From Methanocella_A sp964548585 (GTDB lineage: Archaea; Halobacteriota; Methanocellia; Methanocellales; Methanocellaceae), in NCBI GenBank assembly GCA_964548585.1, contig CAZJRS010000003.1, forward strand, positions 12,695 through 76,694: a stretch of 64,000 bases of DNA, given 5' to 3'. The translations under genes and the position numbers were made by a program. Of the stretch, positions 17,439-26,151 are shown one piece after another (within the stretch, counting starts at the first letter, position 1; each line of letters begins with the position of its first letter). The notes beneath the pieces are model-generated. The model searched no databases, had not been told where the DNA came from, and was given only the letters and a program-made list of their open reading frames with translations.

Positions 17439-17974
17439 AGCCTGATCTCCCGGATCGCCTCATACGTCGGCCCCCTGGGGCTTAACGTGCTCTTCATCAC
17501 ATGGATCCGGTCCACCGGCATAGAGCCGGCATAGAAGTCCTTGTACTTCTCGAACAGCTGAGGTAAACTCCGCATCTGCTCCGGCGCCGGAAACTTGACC
17601 CTGGCAATGGTGGCATGCGCACTAAACCGGCCTTCCCGCTTAAAGCCGATCCCCGCAAGCGCATCCTCCACCTCCCTGTTAAGCTCCTCAAACCGGCCCT
17701 CGGCACCGATCCAGATCACCCTCGGGTTCTTCGCACCAGGGAAGCCTCCGATAGACCTGAAAGTCGCAGTAAACGGCTTCACAGTGACACTTTTAAGCGC
17801 CTCCGCGATAGCGTCCAGCCGGTCCTCCTCCACGTCACCCAGAAACTTTAATGTGATATGCACCAGCTCCGGCTCCACCGTCTTGACACCCTTCATCACG
17901 AAGTCCCGACAGGCCTCACCGATCCTCTCCTTAATAGCGGGATCCAGGTTAACCGCTACGAACGTACGAATCAT
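17435..17974 (-). CDS. thpR: LigT-type RNA 2',3'-cyclic phosphodiesterase
   Basis: The 179-residue protein has the two H-x-T-x motifs of the 2H phosphoesterase family (VHITLKFLG and HATIARVKF). The ATG at 17974 (MIRTFVAVNL) fits the family start; a longer frame from 18061 adds 29 unlikely residues and enters repeat DNA. ThpR hydrolyses 2',3'-cyclic phosphate RNA ends or ligates 2'-5' bonds in vitro. It is coupled to cca by a 4-bp overlap, consistent with work on tRNA 3' or splicing ends. Confidence 0.93.
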   Translation of the reverse strand: MIRTFVAVNLDPAIKERIGEACRDFVMKGVKTVEPELVHITLKFLGDVEEDRLDAIAEALKSVTVKPFTATFRSIGGFPGAKNPRVIWIGAEGRFEELNREVEDALAGIGFKREGRFSAHATIARVKFPAPEQMRSLPQLFEKYKDFYAGSMPVDRIHVMKSTLSPRGPTYEAIREIRL

Positions 17975-18022
17975 GATCAAGAGTATCAGGCTTCCTGAAG
18001 GAAAAAAGGTTGCGCGAGACAA

Positions 18023-18330
18023 CCACAACGGCACGACGACATAGCCAACTATTTTTACCACAACGGCACGACGACATAGCTAACTATTTTTTACCACAAC
18101 GGCACGACTGCACAACGTTTTTTACCACAACGGCACAACGGCACAACGATTACTACTAAAAAGATTGAGGGCGTCGCGAATTTTATATAATTTTTAGATA
18201 CCCATGTGCGTCAATGCTATCGACAGGGAGAGTAGCATTTTTAAAAATCGTTGTGTCGTTGTGGTTGGTGGGTGGTCGTTGTGTCGTTGTGTCGTTGTGG
18301 TTGAGGTGTTAGTGGTTGTGTCGTTGTGGT
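18023..18330. repeat. Inverted-repeat element built on CCACAACGGCACAACG
   Basis: The left block (18023-18148) holds four tandem copies related to CCACAACGGCACAACG, separated by short TTTTTACC-type spacers. The right block (18249-18330) holds the complementary CGTTGTGTCGTTGTGG several times. Transcribed, the two would pair into a long hairpin with G-U pairs. The same unit and layout recur at 52495-52637. It lies between polX (upstream) and thpR (downstream), both on the minus strand. Confidence 0.85.
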
Positions 18331-18336
18331 TTTCAC

Positions 18337-20058
18337 TTAATACCGGTCGATATATTCAAGCAGTGCCTCGGTTGATAATGTGTTCAGGACTCTGGACGGG
18401 GTGGTCCAGCCGCGGCGGGCGTTGTTGATGCCGAACTCCATGTAATCGAGTTCTGCCATTGAGTGGGCGTCGGTGTCGATGGAGACCATGACGCCGGAGT
18501 CCATGGCTTTTTTGACGTGTTCGTCGCTCAGGTCGAGCCTGTCCGGGTAGGCGTTCACTTCGAGTACCTTGCCGTTGGCTTTCGCGGCCTCGATGACCCT
18601 ATCAATGTCGATTGCCGTGGGCTCTCTTCGGCCCAGGATACGGGATGTGGGGTGGGCGAGGATGGTCAGGTACTCGTTATCCAGGGCGTTCAGTACTCGT
18701 CTGGTCACCACGTCGGAGTCCTGTCGTAACTGGGTGTGGACGGAGGCTACGACGATGTCCAGGTCCCGGAGCACGTCGTCCGGCAGATCTAAACTGCCGT
18801 CGGGCATGATATCTACCTCGCTGCCTTTGAAGATCGTGAACTTTTCCAGCGTGTCGTTCAGGCGGTCGATCTCGACCATCTGGTCCCGGAGTCGTTCGAT
18901 GCTCAGACCGTTCGCGATGTGCAGCGATTTCGAGTGATCGCAGATCGCCATGTACTCGTACCCTTTCGCCTGGGCAGCCATGGCCATGTCCTGGATGGTG
19001 TTGGCGCCGTCGCTCCACTCCGTGTGGACGTGCAGGTCTCCCTTCATGTTGTCTGTCGTTATCAGATCGGGGAGGGTGCCTCTCGCCGCGGCATCGACTT
19101 CTCCTCTGCCCTCTCGGAGGTCCGGGGGTATGTACTTCAGGTCGAGGGCACGGTAAAAGTCGTCTTCGGTCGAAAACCCGACCTTATCGCCGGCGGAGTT
19201 AAAAAATCCCTCCCGGTCGAGCCTGTCTCCCCGGGCGGAAGCCCTGTTTTCCAGCTCTTTCAGGTGCGCGTTTGACCCGGTCTCCAGGGCGAGGCGGAGC
19301 CCGTAGTTTTCCCGGCTGACCAGTTTCAGCTTTGAGTCCACTCTGTACCTGGTGGTGATCACCGCGTGGTGTTCGCCCCTGTCCTTGACGGACCTGCTGA
19401 TCGGCATGTTACAGAAACAGTCGATCACGGCTGCCGGATTCGTCGCGGCAGCTACGATATTGATATGGCCAATCATCGGGGCGTGCCGGCGCAGGCTCCC
19501 CGAGATATCCACCCTTTCCAGGCCCTCGCAATCTTTGAAGTAGCCCATGATCTCGGATGCGATGGCCGTAGCCCGGAAGATGGGTACTCTTGTCTCGCCA
19601 AGGGTCTTTCTGTACTGATCGATGGCATCCAGGATCTTCTTTTCCACCTTCTCCCCAAAACCTTTGATGCGCCGGATTCGGTGGGACCGGGCTGCGTCCC
19701 TGAACTCGCCGACCGTCGTGACCCCCAGAGCCCGGTGTATCTTGATCGCCGTCTTACGGCCTATCCCCGGTACCTCGATGATTTCGTAGAGCTCCAGGGG
19801 GGTTCCTTTTTTTAGCGTATCCAGCAGATCACTCCTCCCTGTCATGAGCAGCTCTTCGATCACGGAGCCGATGCTCTCCCCGATGCCCGGGATATCCCGC
19901 AGTCTCCCCTCTTTGTAATACTCGGTGATATCGCCGTTCAGCGACATTACGCTCTCCGAAGCCTTTCGGTATGCCCTGATGCGGTATGCTTCCTCTCCCT
20001 CCAGCTCCAGCAGCCGGGAGATATCGTACAAGACTGATGCGACTTCGTCGTTCTTCAT
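18337..20058 (-). CDS. polX: PolX-like protein with PHP domain; polymerase site degenerate
   Basis: The 573-residue protein has the bacterial/archaeal PolX layout: helix-hairpin-helix segments (DIPGIGESIG, VPGIGRKTA, IKGFGEKVE), a polymerase beta-like palm, then a C-terminal PHP phosphoesterase. The PHP metal ligands look complete (HVHTEWSDG, GSEVDI, ASVHTQ, LAHPT, DTDAHS). In the palm, GSLRRHAPMIGHINIV replaces the usual GSLRR..x..GD-x-D pattern, so the first two catalytic aspartates are His and Asn. DNA synthesis is therefore unlikely unless another site is used; a 3' phosphatase, nuclease or scaffold role through PHP is more likely. Its ATG overlaps the ferredoxin stop by 4 bp. Confidence 0.9.
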   Translation of the reverse strand: MKNDEVASVLYDISRLLELEGEEAYRIRAYRKASESVMSLNGDITEYYKEGRLRDIPGIGESIGSVIEELLMTGRSDLLDTLKKGTPLELYEIIEVPGIGRKTAIKIHRALGVTTVGEFRDAARSHRIRRIKGFGEKVEKKILDAIDQYRKTLGETRVPIFRATAIASEIMGYFKDCEGLERVDISGSLRRHAPMIGHINIVAAATNPAAVIDCFCNMPISRSVKDRGEHHAVITTRYRVDSKLKLVSRENYGLRLALETGSNAHLKELENRASARGDRLDREGFFNSAGDKVGFSTEDDFYRALDLKYIPPDLREGRGEVDAAARGTLPDLITTDNMKGDLHVHTEWSDGANTIQDMAMAAQAKGYEYMAICDHSKSLHIANGLSIERLRDQMVEIDRLNDTLEKFTIFKGSEVDIMPDGSLDLPDDVLRDLDIVVASVHTQLRQDSDVVTRRVLNALDNEYLTILAHPTSRILGRREPTAIDIDRVIEAAKANGKVLEVNAYPDRLDLSDEHVKKAMDSGVMVSIDTDAHSMAELDYMEFGINNARRGWTTPSRVLNTLSTEALLEYIDRY

Positions 20059-21374
20059 TCTCTTCTCCTCTCCCCCTCTGAGGAAACCTTGATCGCCTTA
20101 TCTTTCACCGGGCAGTTGAACTGGCAGGCTCCGCAGCCGATGCAAGCCTCTTCAACTACGTAGGGCCGCAGGCGGCCTGCACCTTTCACTGCCTGCACCG
20201 GGCAAACCTCGTTGCAGATCAGGCATTTCGTGTTATCCGTCCACGCGATGCACTTCGATGTGTCGATTCCGGCCGTTCCTATTCTGATCTTGTCCTCGGG
20301 AAGGCTTATAATCGCGCCTGTGGGGCAGATCTGCCCGCAGGTGCCGCATCGCTGGCAGAATCCCCTGTTGAAGTCCAGGCTTGGCGTGAACCACCGCTCA
20401 GGCCCGGTGTCGAGGCCTGCGGGCACGATGACCTCGCCGAGGCATGCCTTCGCACAGCCTTCGCACCGTACACATGCAACGTTGAACTTTTCTTCGACCA
20501 GCGAGCCGGGCGGGCGAATCAACGCTGTAGCCGGGGTCAGGGCAGAGGCTACGCCCTTCGATACCGCAATCGCTCCAAGAGCCGCGATACCTGTGATGAA
20601 TGCCCTTCGAGATGTCTGCACATGAGGCGCGTGGGGGATTGAAGTCGAAGGCGCGAAGCTGATCGCTTGTTTGGGGCAGACCTCCTCGCACTTGAGGCAT
20701 TTCACGCAGGCAGTAGCGTCCCACTCGTTTTTATTGGATATGGCCCCCATCGGACACTTTCGATGGCACTTCAGGCAGCTGTTGCAACCGGTGTCGAGCT
20801 TTCTCCCGAGAGGTGAAACGATCGATATGATGCCGAGCAGCCCACCCAGCGGGCACACCGCCCGGCACCAGAAACGTGATACGAGTAGTGAGCCGGTGAC
20901 GATGAGCAGCAGGATGATCGGGATCCCGGCACCGGTGAGCACCAAATACACGGAACGCTGAAAGATGACCAGCGGGTCTACCAGGGAAAGCATGTCCAGC
21001 GTGAACACGGAGGCCAGGACTACCGCAGCCAGTATTCCGAACTGCAGGTAGCCGAACCGGCTTCGCACCTTCAAGCTTCCCTTACGTAACAGGCCTGCTA
21101 AGTCGGAGAGGAAGCCTACGGGACAGATCCAGCCGCAGAACACGCGTCCCAGGAGCAGCGTACCACTAACAAATACCACTAGGGGGAGTAGTGCCGGGAT
21201 CCATGCGCCCTTGCTAAAGATCAGCCCCGACAGACCCGCCAGTGGATCCGAAGCAAGCAACGGGCTGGAAAAGGGCATCGACAGCGGGTACTGAAGGCTG
21301 TAGAACAATGCTACCATGATGGTCAAGGAGGCTGCCTGAGCTGCAGGCCGCAAATACTTCCCAGGTACTCTCAT
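20055..21374 (-). CDS. Polyferredoxin membrane protein, NapH-like plus NapG-like fusion
   Basis: The 439-residue protein begins with about five membrane helices containing GRVFCGWICPVG and CRAVCPLGG, the NapH/NosR-type signature. Two 4Fe-4S motifs follow (CNSCLKCHRKCP, CVKCLKCEEVCP). A twin-arginine-like stretch SRRAFITGIAALGAIAVS comes next, and then four more cluster motifs (CVRCEGCAKAC, CQRCGTCGQICP, CLICNEVCP, CIGCGACQFNCP). It looks like a fusion of a NapH-type quinol-side protein with a NapG-type ferredoxin and should move electrons across or along the membrane. The DUF362 gene is 118 bp upstream on the same strand, and polX overlaps its end. Confidence 0.9.
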   Translation of the reverse strand: MRVPGKYLRPAAQAASLTIMVALFYSLQYPLSMPFSSPLLASDPLAGLSGLIFSKGAWIPALLPLVVFVSGTLLLGRVFCGWICPVGFLSDLAGLLRKGSLKVRSRFGYLQFGILAAVVLASVFTLDMLSLVDPLVIFQRSVYLVLTGAGIPIILLLIVTGSLLVSRFWCRAVCPLGGLLGIISIVSPLGRKLDTGCNSCLKCHRKCPMGAISNKNEWDATACVKCLKCEEVCPKQAISFAPSTSIPHAPHVQTSRRAFITGIAALGAIAVSKGVASALTPATALIRPPGSLVEEKFNVACVRCEGCAKACLGEVIVPAGLDTGPERWFTPSLDFNRGFCQRCGTCGQICPTGAIISLPEDKIRIGTAGIDTSKCIAWTDNTKCLICNEVCPVQAVKGAGRLRPYVVEEACIGCGACQFNCPVKDKAIKVSSEGERRRE

Positions 21375-21492
21375 GTCACGCTCTGATTTTTTCCCGAAGG
21401 CTAATTAGTTTCTGGCAGTCCATTTGCCTGCCTTTACCACTGCAACATGGGCGATCTGGCCTGGCACGCAGTGCCGAAGGCCAGCCTTAGTG

Positions 21493-22440
21493 TCACACCC
21501 TGGTCAGGCCGAGGAGGTCCATCTTGCCCAGCCCCGCCTCTGCGGCCAGCCTGATGTGCCCCACTTCCTCCGGCTTCAAGCCCAGGAGTGTCGCAGCGTA
21601 AGCGTCCGCAGCGACCGTGTCGTCGCTCACGATCACTTCGTGAGGCTCGATCACGTCCCCGGGCCCTCCGGGCCCGTTTGTTTTTAAAACCCTAAAAGCG
21701 TCAGCGATTACTAGATCGGGCTTCAGCAGCCCTACCAGATCCACGATGCAGTCGTCCAGCGGGCCCGGGTCGTGGAATGGCCGTTGCCGGTCCCATATCA
21801 GCCCCATCAGGTTCTTCATACCCGCGGTCATCAGAGTATTACCGTGGCTCTTGATCACCGGTGCGTTGATAAACACGTCGGCGTCAGCCAGGCGCTTTGC
21901 GATCTGCGCGCTTTTCAACACCGTGCCCGGGACGTCGCACTCTTCGAAGTCGCCCTTATCGTTGATACATAACGCCGTGAATCCTGCCGCTCCCAGGCCT
22001 GCTTTAATGCCACTCTTCTGGAGACAGAGCGCGCCGCTGTCTATCGTGTGGTCAACCAAGACGACTTCGGAGGCCCCGGCTTCCCGGCATCGCAGGGCGA
22101 TCCGGGCAAGCACATCCGGGTGGTTCGCCGCCCCCTGGGCGGGCGTCCTCGCGAACGTAAAGTTGGGTTTGATCAGGACCTTGTCTCCTTGCCTGATGAG
22201 CCCGGTCAGGCCGCCATAGGCATCCAGCGCTTTGTCCACTGCTTTCCCGGGGTCGGTGTCTGTGCTTACGATCAGCTTTCCCGCCCCCGCTGCCGAACGC
22301 TTCGCCGGAACTGTGGCAGGGGAGGGGGCAGTCGTGGCAGATCCAGCCGGAGAACTACATCCGGTTGTGCCAGTCGCAGTGACGATCGCCACCGCTCCGG
22401 CTACCTTAAGAAAGTCGCGCCTGCTCATGCTTCTGCCCAT
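21493..22440 (-). CDS. DUF362 protein with Tat-type lipoprotein signal
   Basis: From ATG 22440 this encodes 315 residues. The N terminus has the twin-arginine motif SRRDFLKVAG, a hydrophobic stretch and then TGCSSP, a lipobox-like Cys, so it is probably exported folded and lipid-anchored. The body matches DUF362: VLIKPNFTFARTP, EVVLVDHTIDSGA, INAPVIKSHGNTLMTAGMKNLMG. DUF362 proteins accompany iron-sulfur electron-transfer proteins, and the polyferredoxin gene lies directly downstream. ATG 22428 (MSRRDF) is an alternative start. The biochemical role of the family is not established. Confidence 0.87.
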   Translation of the reverse strand: MGRSMSRRDFLKVAGAVAIVTATGTTGCSSPAGSATTAPSPATVPAKRSAAGAGKLIVSTDTDPGKAVDKALDAYGGLTGLIRQGDKVLIKPNFTFARTPAQGAANHPDVLARIALRCREAGASEVVLVDHTIDSGALCLQKSGIKAGLGAAGFTALCINDKGDFEECDVPGTVLKSAQIAKRLADADVFINAPVIKSHGNTLMTAGMKNLMGLIWDRQRPFHDPGPLDDCIVDLVGLLKPDLVIADAFRVLKTNGPGGPGDVIEPHEVIVSDDTVAADAYAATLLGLKPEEVGHIRLAAEAGLGKMDLLGLTRV

Positions 22441-22649
22441 AATTTCTCTTGCCCAGCGTCCGGTCACGGTAGCACCGAAGATATATCATATCGAATATTA
22501 TAATAAGCTTGTGTATGCCTTTCCATGGCAGGGTTCGGGCGGACGCGGACTCTGTGCCGTTCATCGCCATAGCCCCGGTTTTTCTTGATCAGGCACGATT
22601 TACTGGTGTCGACGCAAAGTTTATATCCTTCGATAATGTGGATTGTGTG

Positions 22650-23333
22650 GTGTTCCTCACGTTCGGGCTGGAATCGGTTCTCGGCAGTATCTCAGGCTTC
22701 GTGACCAACCTCATCGGCAACATGGGCTATGCTGGTATCTTCATTCTCATGACCATCGAGAGCGCGGGCATCCCTGTACCCAGCGAACTCATCATGACCT
22801 ACGGCGGCTTCATGGCTTCCCAGGGTAAGATCAACTGGATTATCGCGGGAGTCATCGGCTCTCTCGGAACCGGCCTTGGATCTGCCATCGGCTATGCCAT
22901 AGGAGCGTGGGGCGGCAAAGCTTTCATCGACAAGTACGGGCGGTTCCTCGGGGTCACTTCCGACAAGATGGTCTGGGCGGAAAAGTGGTTCTGCAAGTTC
23001 GGCGAGTCAGCTTGTTTCTACACGAGGCTGCTCCCGGTCGTCCGCACCATCGTCAACGTGCCGGCAGGCCTGCTCGGCATGAATTTCTACAAGTTCATGG
23101 CCTACAGCATGTTAGGAGCCCTACCCTGGTGCCTGGTTCTCTCGTACCTGGGCTTCACCCTGGGTGCCAACTGGGAGTCGATCATGGAGTACTCGCACCT
23201 GCTGACCTATGCCGTCGTCGGTATAGTCGGGCTGATCATTGTCATCGCTATCGTACTCTGGGTGCTTGTCAGGCTGGGCATCGTCGAAAAGAAGACCGTG
23301 ATGAAGTACCTGTCGTTTGTGCTGCATGTATAA
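22650..23333 (+). CDS. DedA-family membrane protein
   Basis: The frame reads FGLESVLGSISGFVTNLIGNMGYAGIFILMTIESAGIPVPSEL and continues through the DedA core (GSAIGYAIGAWGG, CFYTRLLPVVRTIVNVPAGLLGM) to five or six membrane helices. The only upstream ATG (22509) precedes the TATA box TTTATATCC at 22620-22628. I therefore prefer GTG 22650, about 27 bp after that box, giving a leaderless 227-residue protein; GTG 22638 or 22647 are possible. DedA proteins are linked to lipid carrier flipping and membrane integrity, and the conserved Glu and Arg residues are present. Confidence 0.88.
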   Translation: MFLTFGLESVLGSISGFVTNLIGNMGYAGIFILMTIESAGIPVPSELIMTYGGFMASQGKINWIIAGVIGSLGTGLGSAIGYAIGAWGGKAFIDKYGRFLGVTSDKMVWAEKWFCKFGESACFYTRLLPVVRTIVNVPAGLLGMNFYKFMAYSMLGALPWCLVLSYLGFTLGANWESIMEYSHLLTYAVVGIVGLIIVIAIVLWVLVRLGIVEKKTVMKYLSFVLHV

Positions 23334-23372
23334 GTCATAGCTTTATATCCTAGAATCAGCCTATCTTTTTCC

Positions 23373-24038
23373 ATGAGCCAGTGCCTGCAAGTTGAGATCG
23401 ATCCTTTAAAGATCAGCGATCAGTATCTCAACGGAGTGCTACTGGCAGTCGACGTTATCGCTTTTTCCCACGATGAGTGCCCCGGGGATTACGACCAGCC
23501 GATCTGCCTGATCGCCGCGGCTCACACAAGCGGGCTCAGCTCGATCAGCCGGGTGTACGCGAAACTGTTTGTGGCGGCGACCGCCTCCGAGCTGGAGGAG
23601 AAGCAGGTGATGAAGGGCTTTTTATCGTACCTGGACATGTTCGACGGGGGCACCCTTGCGGCGCACTACGGCGCGGTTGAGACAGCGGATGAGGGTTTCG
23701 ATCTCCCGTACCTGCTGCTGAGGGCGAGGGATGTCCAGCCGGAACTGTATCCTCCGCTGAAGCACGCCCTGAAAAAGTTCAGGAAGCACGATACCTGCCT
23801 CTACGTAAAACATAATATGAACCTCCCCTCAGCCGATCTAGACTACGTCGAAGGGTACTATGGCCTGCTCCGCAGGCAAGACGCGACGGTGGACGACCCA
23901 CGGGAGAGTTTGGCCGCGTACTGGCGAGATTCTGATCCTTCTGTTTTGAAATTCGGCCTTGCCAACGTGTATAACACTCTCCGCATCGCGCAGTCCCAGA
24001 TCAAGAAATCTGTCTGTTGTACGGATATCCCGCTATAA
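23373..24038 (+). CDS. Protein of unknown function
   Basis: The 221-residue soluble protein begins at ATG 23373, 27 bp after the TATA box TTTATATCC (about 23342-23350), so it is probably leaderless. There is no signal peptide or membrane segment. The sequence has an early Asp-rich part (DVIAFSHDECPGDYDQP) and long helices later. I recognise no domain. PAN follows on the same strand from its own promoter, so a functional link to the proteasome cannot be claimed. Confidence 0.72.
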   Translation: MSQCLQVEIDPLKISDQYLNGVLLAVDVIAFSHDECPGDYDQPICLIAAAHTSGLSSISRVYAKLFVAATASELEEKQVMKGFLSYLDMFDGGTLAAHYGAVETADEGFDLPYLLLRARDVQPELYPPLKHALKKFRKHDTCLYVKHNMNLPSADLDYVEGYYGLLRRQDATVDDPRESLAAYWRDSDPSVLKFGLANVYNTLRIAQSQIKKSVCCTDIPL

Positions 24039-24100
24039 ACTCGGGTTTCAGTACTGTAATCAAAAAGATTTTAACCACGCAATATATTATTGTGTTTTGT

Positions 24101-25333
24101 ATGACGAAGACTGATACTCCACCTGAGTCTTTCCCCGAGCCTATGATTGAGAAGGTCGGTACGCTCGAGAAGGAGAAACTTATAATCCAGGAGGAGCTCG
24201 AGCTGCTCAAGCTCCAGTACGAGGAGCTTAAATCCCGACTGCTTGAGTCCACCATGATTAATAATAATAACCTCAAGGAGATCCAGCGGCTCCAGCAGGA
24301 GAACGCGCACCTCCGCAGGACCCCCTTGTTCATCGCCAGCGTTATCGAAGTCGGTGACGGAGGCATGGTCATCCTCCGCCAGCACGGCAACAACCAGGAA
24401 GTGCTGACGAAACCCTCTGATGAGCTGTTACAGAAGCTGACCCTCGGATCGAGAGTCGCGGTTAACAACTCGCTGGCAATAGTCCGTATCCTCGAAAAGC
24501 CCGCGGATGTACGCGCCCGGGTCATGGAAGTAATAGAGGCACCGAACGTAGACTACCAGGACATCGGCGGCCTGGAAAAGGAAGTCCAGGAAGTCGTGGA
24601 AACGGTAGAGTTACCACTCACCCAGCCTGAGCTGTTTGCCAGTGTGGGCATCGAGCCACCAAAGGGAGTGCTCCTGTACGGCCCGCCAGGCACAGGCAAG
24701 ACACTGCTCGCCAAAGCAGTGGCACACCGGGCTAACGCAACGTTCATCAGGATGTCCGGCTCCGAGCTGGTCCACAAGTTCATCGGCGAAGGTGCCCAGC
24801 TTGTAAGAGACCTGTTCCAGCTGGCCAGAGACAAGGCTCCCAGCATCATCTTCATCGATGAGATCGACGCAGTAGGCAGCCGCAGGACCCACGATGGCAC
24901 CACCGGCAGCGCAGAGGTCAACAGGACCATGATGCAACTGCTGTCTGAGCTGGACGGGTTCACCGACCGGGGCAACGTCAGGATCATGGCGGCCACCAAC
25001 CGGATTGACATGTTAGACCCGGCTATACTGAGGCCCGGCAGGTTCGACAGGATCATCGAGGTACCTCTCCCCGACGTAAAAGGCAGGGAGCAGATCTTCA
25101 AGATCCACACCCGCAAGATGACCACCGAGCCAGATGTGGACGCTACCAAGATCATCGAAGAGATGGAAGGCGCAAGCGGCGCAGATATCAAGTCTATCGT
25201 CACAGAAGCCGGCATGTTCGCCATCAGAAGGCGCAGCAAAGCTGTCAACATGGACGACTTCGAGAAAGCAGTCGACAAGGTCATGCATAAAGAAGCGCTC
25301 GTCGAAACCCCGAGTTCGACCGTATACGCGTAA
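24101..25333 (+). CDS. pan: Proteasome-activating nucleotidase (PAN)
   Basis: The 410-residue AAA ATPase unfolds substrates and feeds them to the archaeal 20S proteasome. It has an N-terminal coiled coil (about 25-75, EKEKLIIQEELELLKLQYEE), an OB domain, and an AAA module with Walker A GPPGTGKT, Walker B IIFIDEIDAVG, sensor ATNR and second-region RPGRFDR. The C terminus is VYA, the hydrophobic-Tyr-X (HbYX) motif that docks into the proteasome ring and opens the gate. ATG 24101 gives the family length; an in-frame start at 24017 would overlap the preceding gene. Confidence 0.97.
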   Translation: MTKTDTPPESFPEPMIEKVGTLEKEKLIIQEELELLKLQYEELKSRLLESTMINNNNLKEIQRLQQENAHLRRTPLFIASVIEVGDGGMVILRQHGNNQEVLTKPSDELLQKLTLGSRVAVNNSLAIVRILEKPADVRARVMEVIEAPNVDYQDIGGLEKEVQEVVETVELPLTQPELFASVGIEPPKGVLLYGPPGTGKTLLAKAVAHRANATFIRMSGSELVHKFIGEGAQLVRDLFQLARDKAPSIIFIDEIDAVGSRRTHDGTTGSAEVNRTMMQLLSELDGFTDRGNVRIMAATNRIDMLDPAILRPGRFDRIIEVPLPDVKGREQIFKIHTRKMTTEPDVDATKIIEEMEGASGADIKSIVTEAGMFAIRRRSKAVNMDDFEKAVDKVMHKEALVETPSSTVYA

Positions 25334-25431
25334 ACAGAAAACGGGGGCTCTGAGGAGCCCCGATTATTTCTTTTTAGTTTAATTTTAAATAATCCCCAAA
25401 AACCGGACACTTGTACCGCGAAATTTTAAAG

Positions 25432-25980
25432 TTATACGGGGTCCATGTCCTGTGTAAACGCCGCCTGTCCGTCGTACAGGAATGTGAGCTGTGTCCGCTT
25501 GTTATCATTGGGTATTCCGTGTGCGGCCATGTCTATCGTGATGGTGAGGACGTCGCCGTACTTTAAGGCGCCGTTATCGTAAGTCTGTTTGGTCCAGGCC
25601 ATCTGGCCTGAGCCGGCGCCCCAGACAGTGCCGTAATCCTTGCCGGCGTGCGTGGCGTTCACCAGGATCTTGCTCATCTCGGCCGGGTGGGCTCCGGGCT
25701 CCAGGGACAGCGAAAAAGTGTATGTTCTGCCTGCTTTGTCGTTTTTCATGCTTTCGATGCGGAATGGGTTATACGACTGTATGGGGGCCGAGGTCGGCGA
25801 GTCTATCGGCGTCACGATGGCAACCGGCGTTACGGTGACGGGCGTTATGACTGGCGCTTGCGGTTTGGCTTTCAGGTATACAAATGATCCTGCCAGTATG
25901 GCCAGTACAAATATACATGCCATGACGGCTACGCCGATCACTATGCCTGCAGCCAGCTTTTGCCTTTTTGATTCGTCCAT
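25432..25980 (-). CDS. Membrane-anchored extracytoplasmic protein
   Basis: The 182-residue protein has a charged N terminus, one hydrophobic helix (AAGIVIGVAVMACIFVLAILAG), a Pro/Thr/Val-rich linker (APVITPVTVTPVAIVTPI) and a beta-rich domain outside the cell (RTYTFSLSLEPGAHPAEMSKILVN). This resembles archaellin-like beta-sandwich proteins, without a clear pilin cleavage site. The function is unknown. It ends near PAN in convergent orientation and is not obviously part of the ABC operon. Confidence 0.7.
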   Translation of the reverse strand: MDESKRQKLAAGIVIGVAVMACIFVLAILAGSFVYLKAKPQAPVITPVTVTPVAIVTPIDSPTSAPIQSYNPFRIESMKNDKAGRTYTFSLSLEPGAHPAEMSKILVNATHAGKDYGTVWGAGSGQMAWTKQTYDNGALKYGDVLTITIDMAAHGIPNDNKRTQLTFLYDGQAAFTQDMDPV

Positions 25981-26151
25981 TCGTCATCGCCTCCGGAACG
26001 GCAGTTTATCTGGTGCGCTCACGGATGCATAGCGATCACTATGCGTGGGCAAATATAGCCTTTCTCATACCAACCGTCAACTCGGGTTAATTCCGGCATC
26101 TCCTCATTCATTGCAAGCGGTTGAGAAATGCTTTCCGACTCTCTTCCCTAT

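Noticed and set aside
17975..18061. Longer N terminus for ThpR
   Set aside because: The added 29 residues come from the edge of the CCACAACGGCACAACG repeat block, and the family start is at MIRTF.
22509..22649. Upstream ATG start for the DedA gene
   Set aside because: It lies before the TATA box at 22620-22628, and the added residues are not membrane-like or conserved-looking.
24553..25410. 285-residue frame on the minus strand
   Set aside because: It is antisense to PAN, which is certain; the composition is that of a shadow frame.
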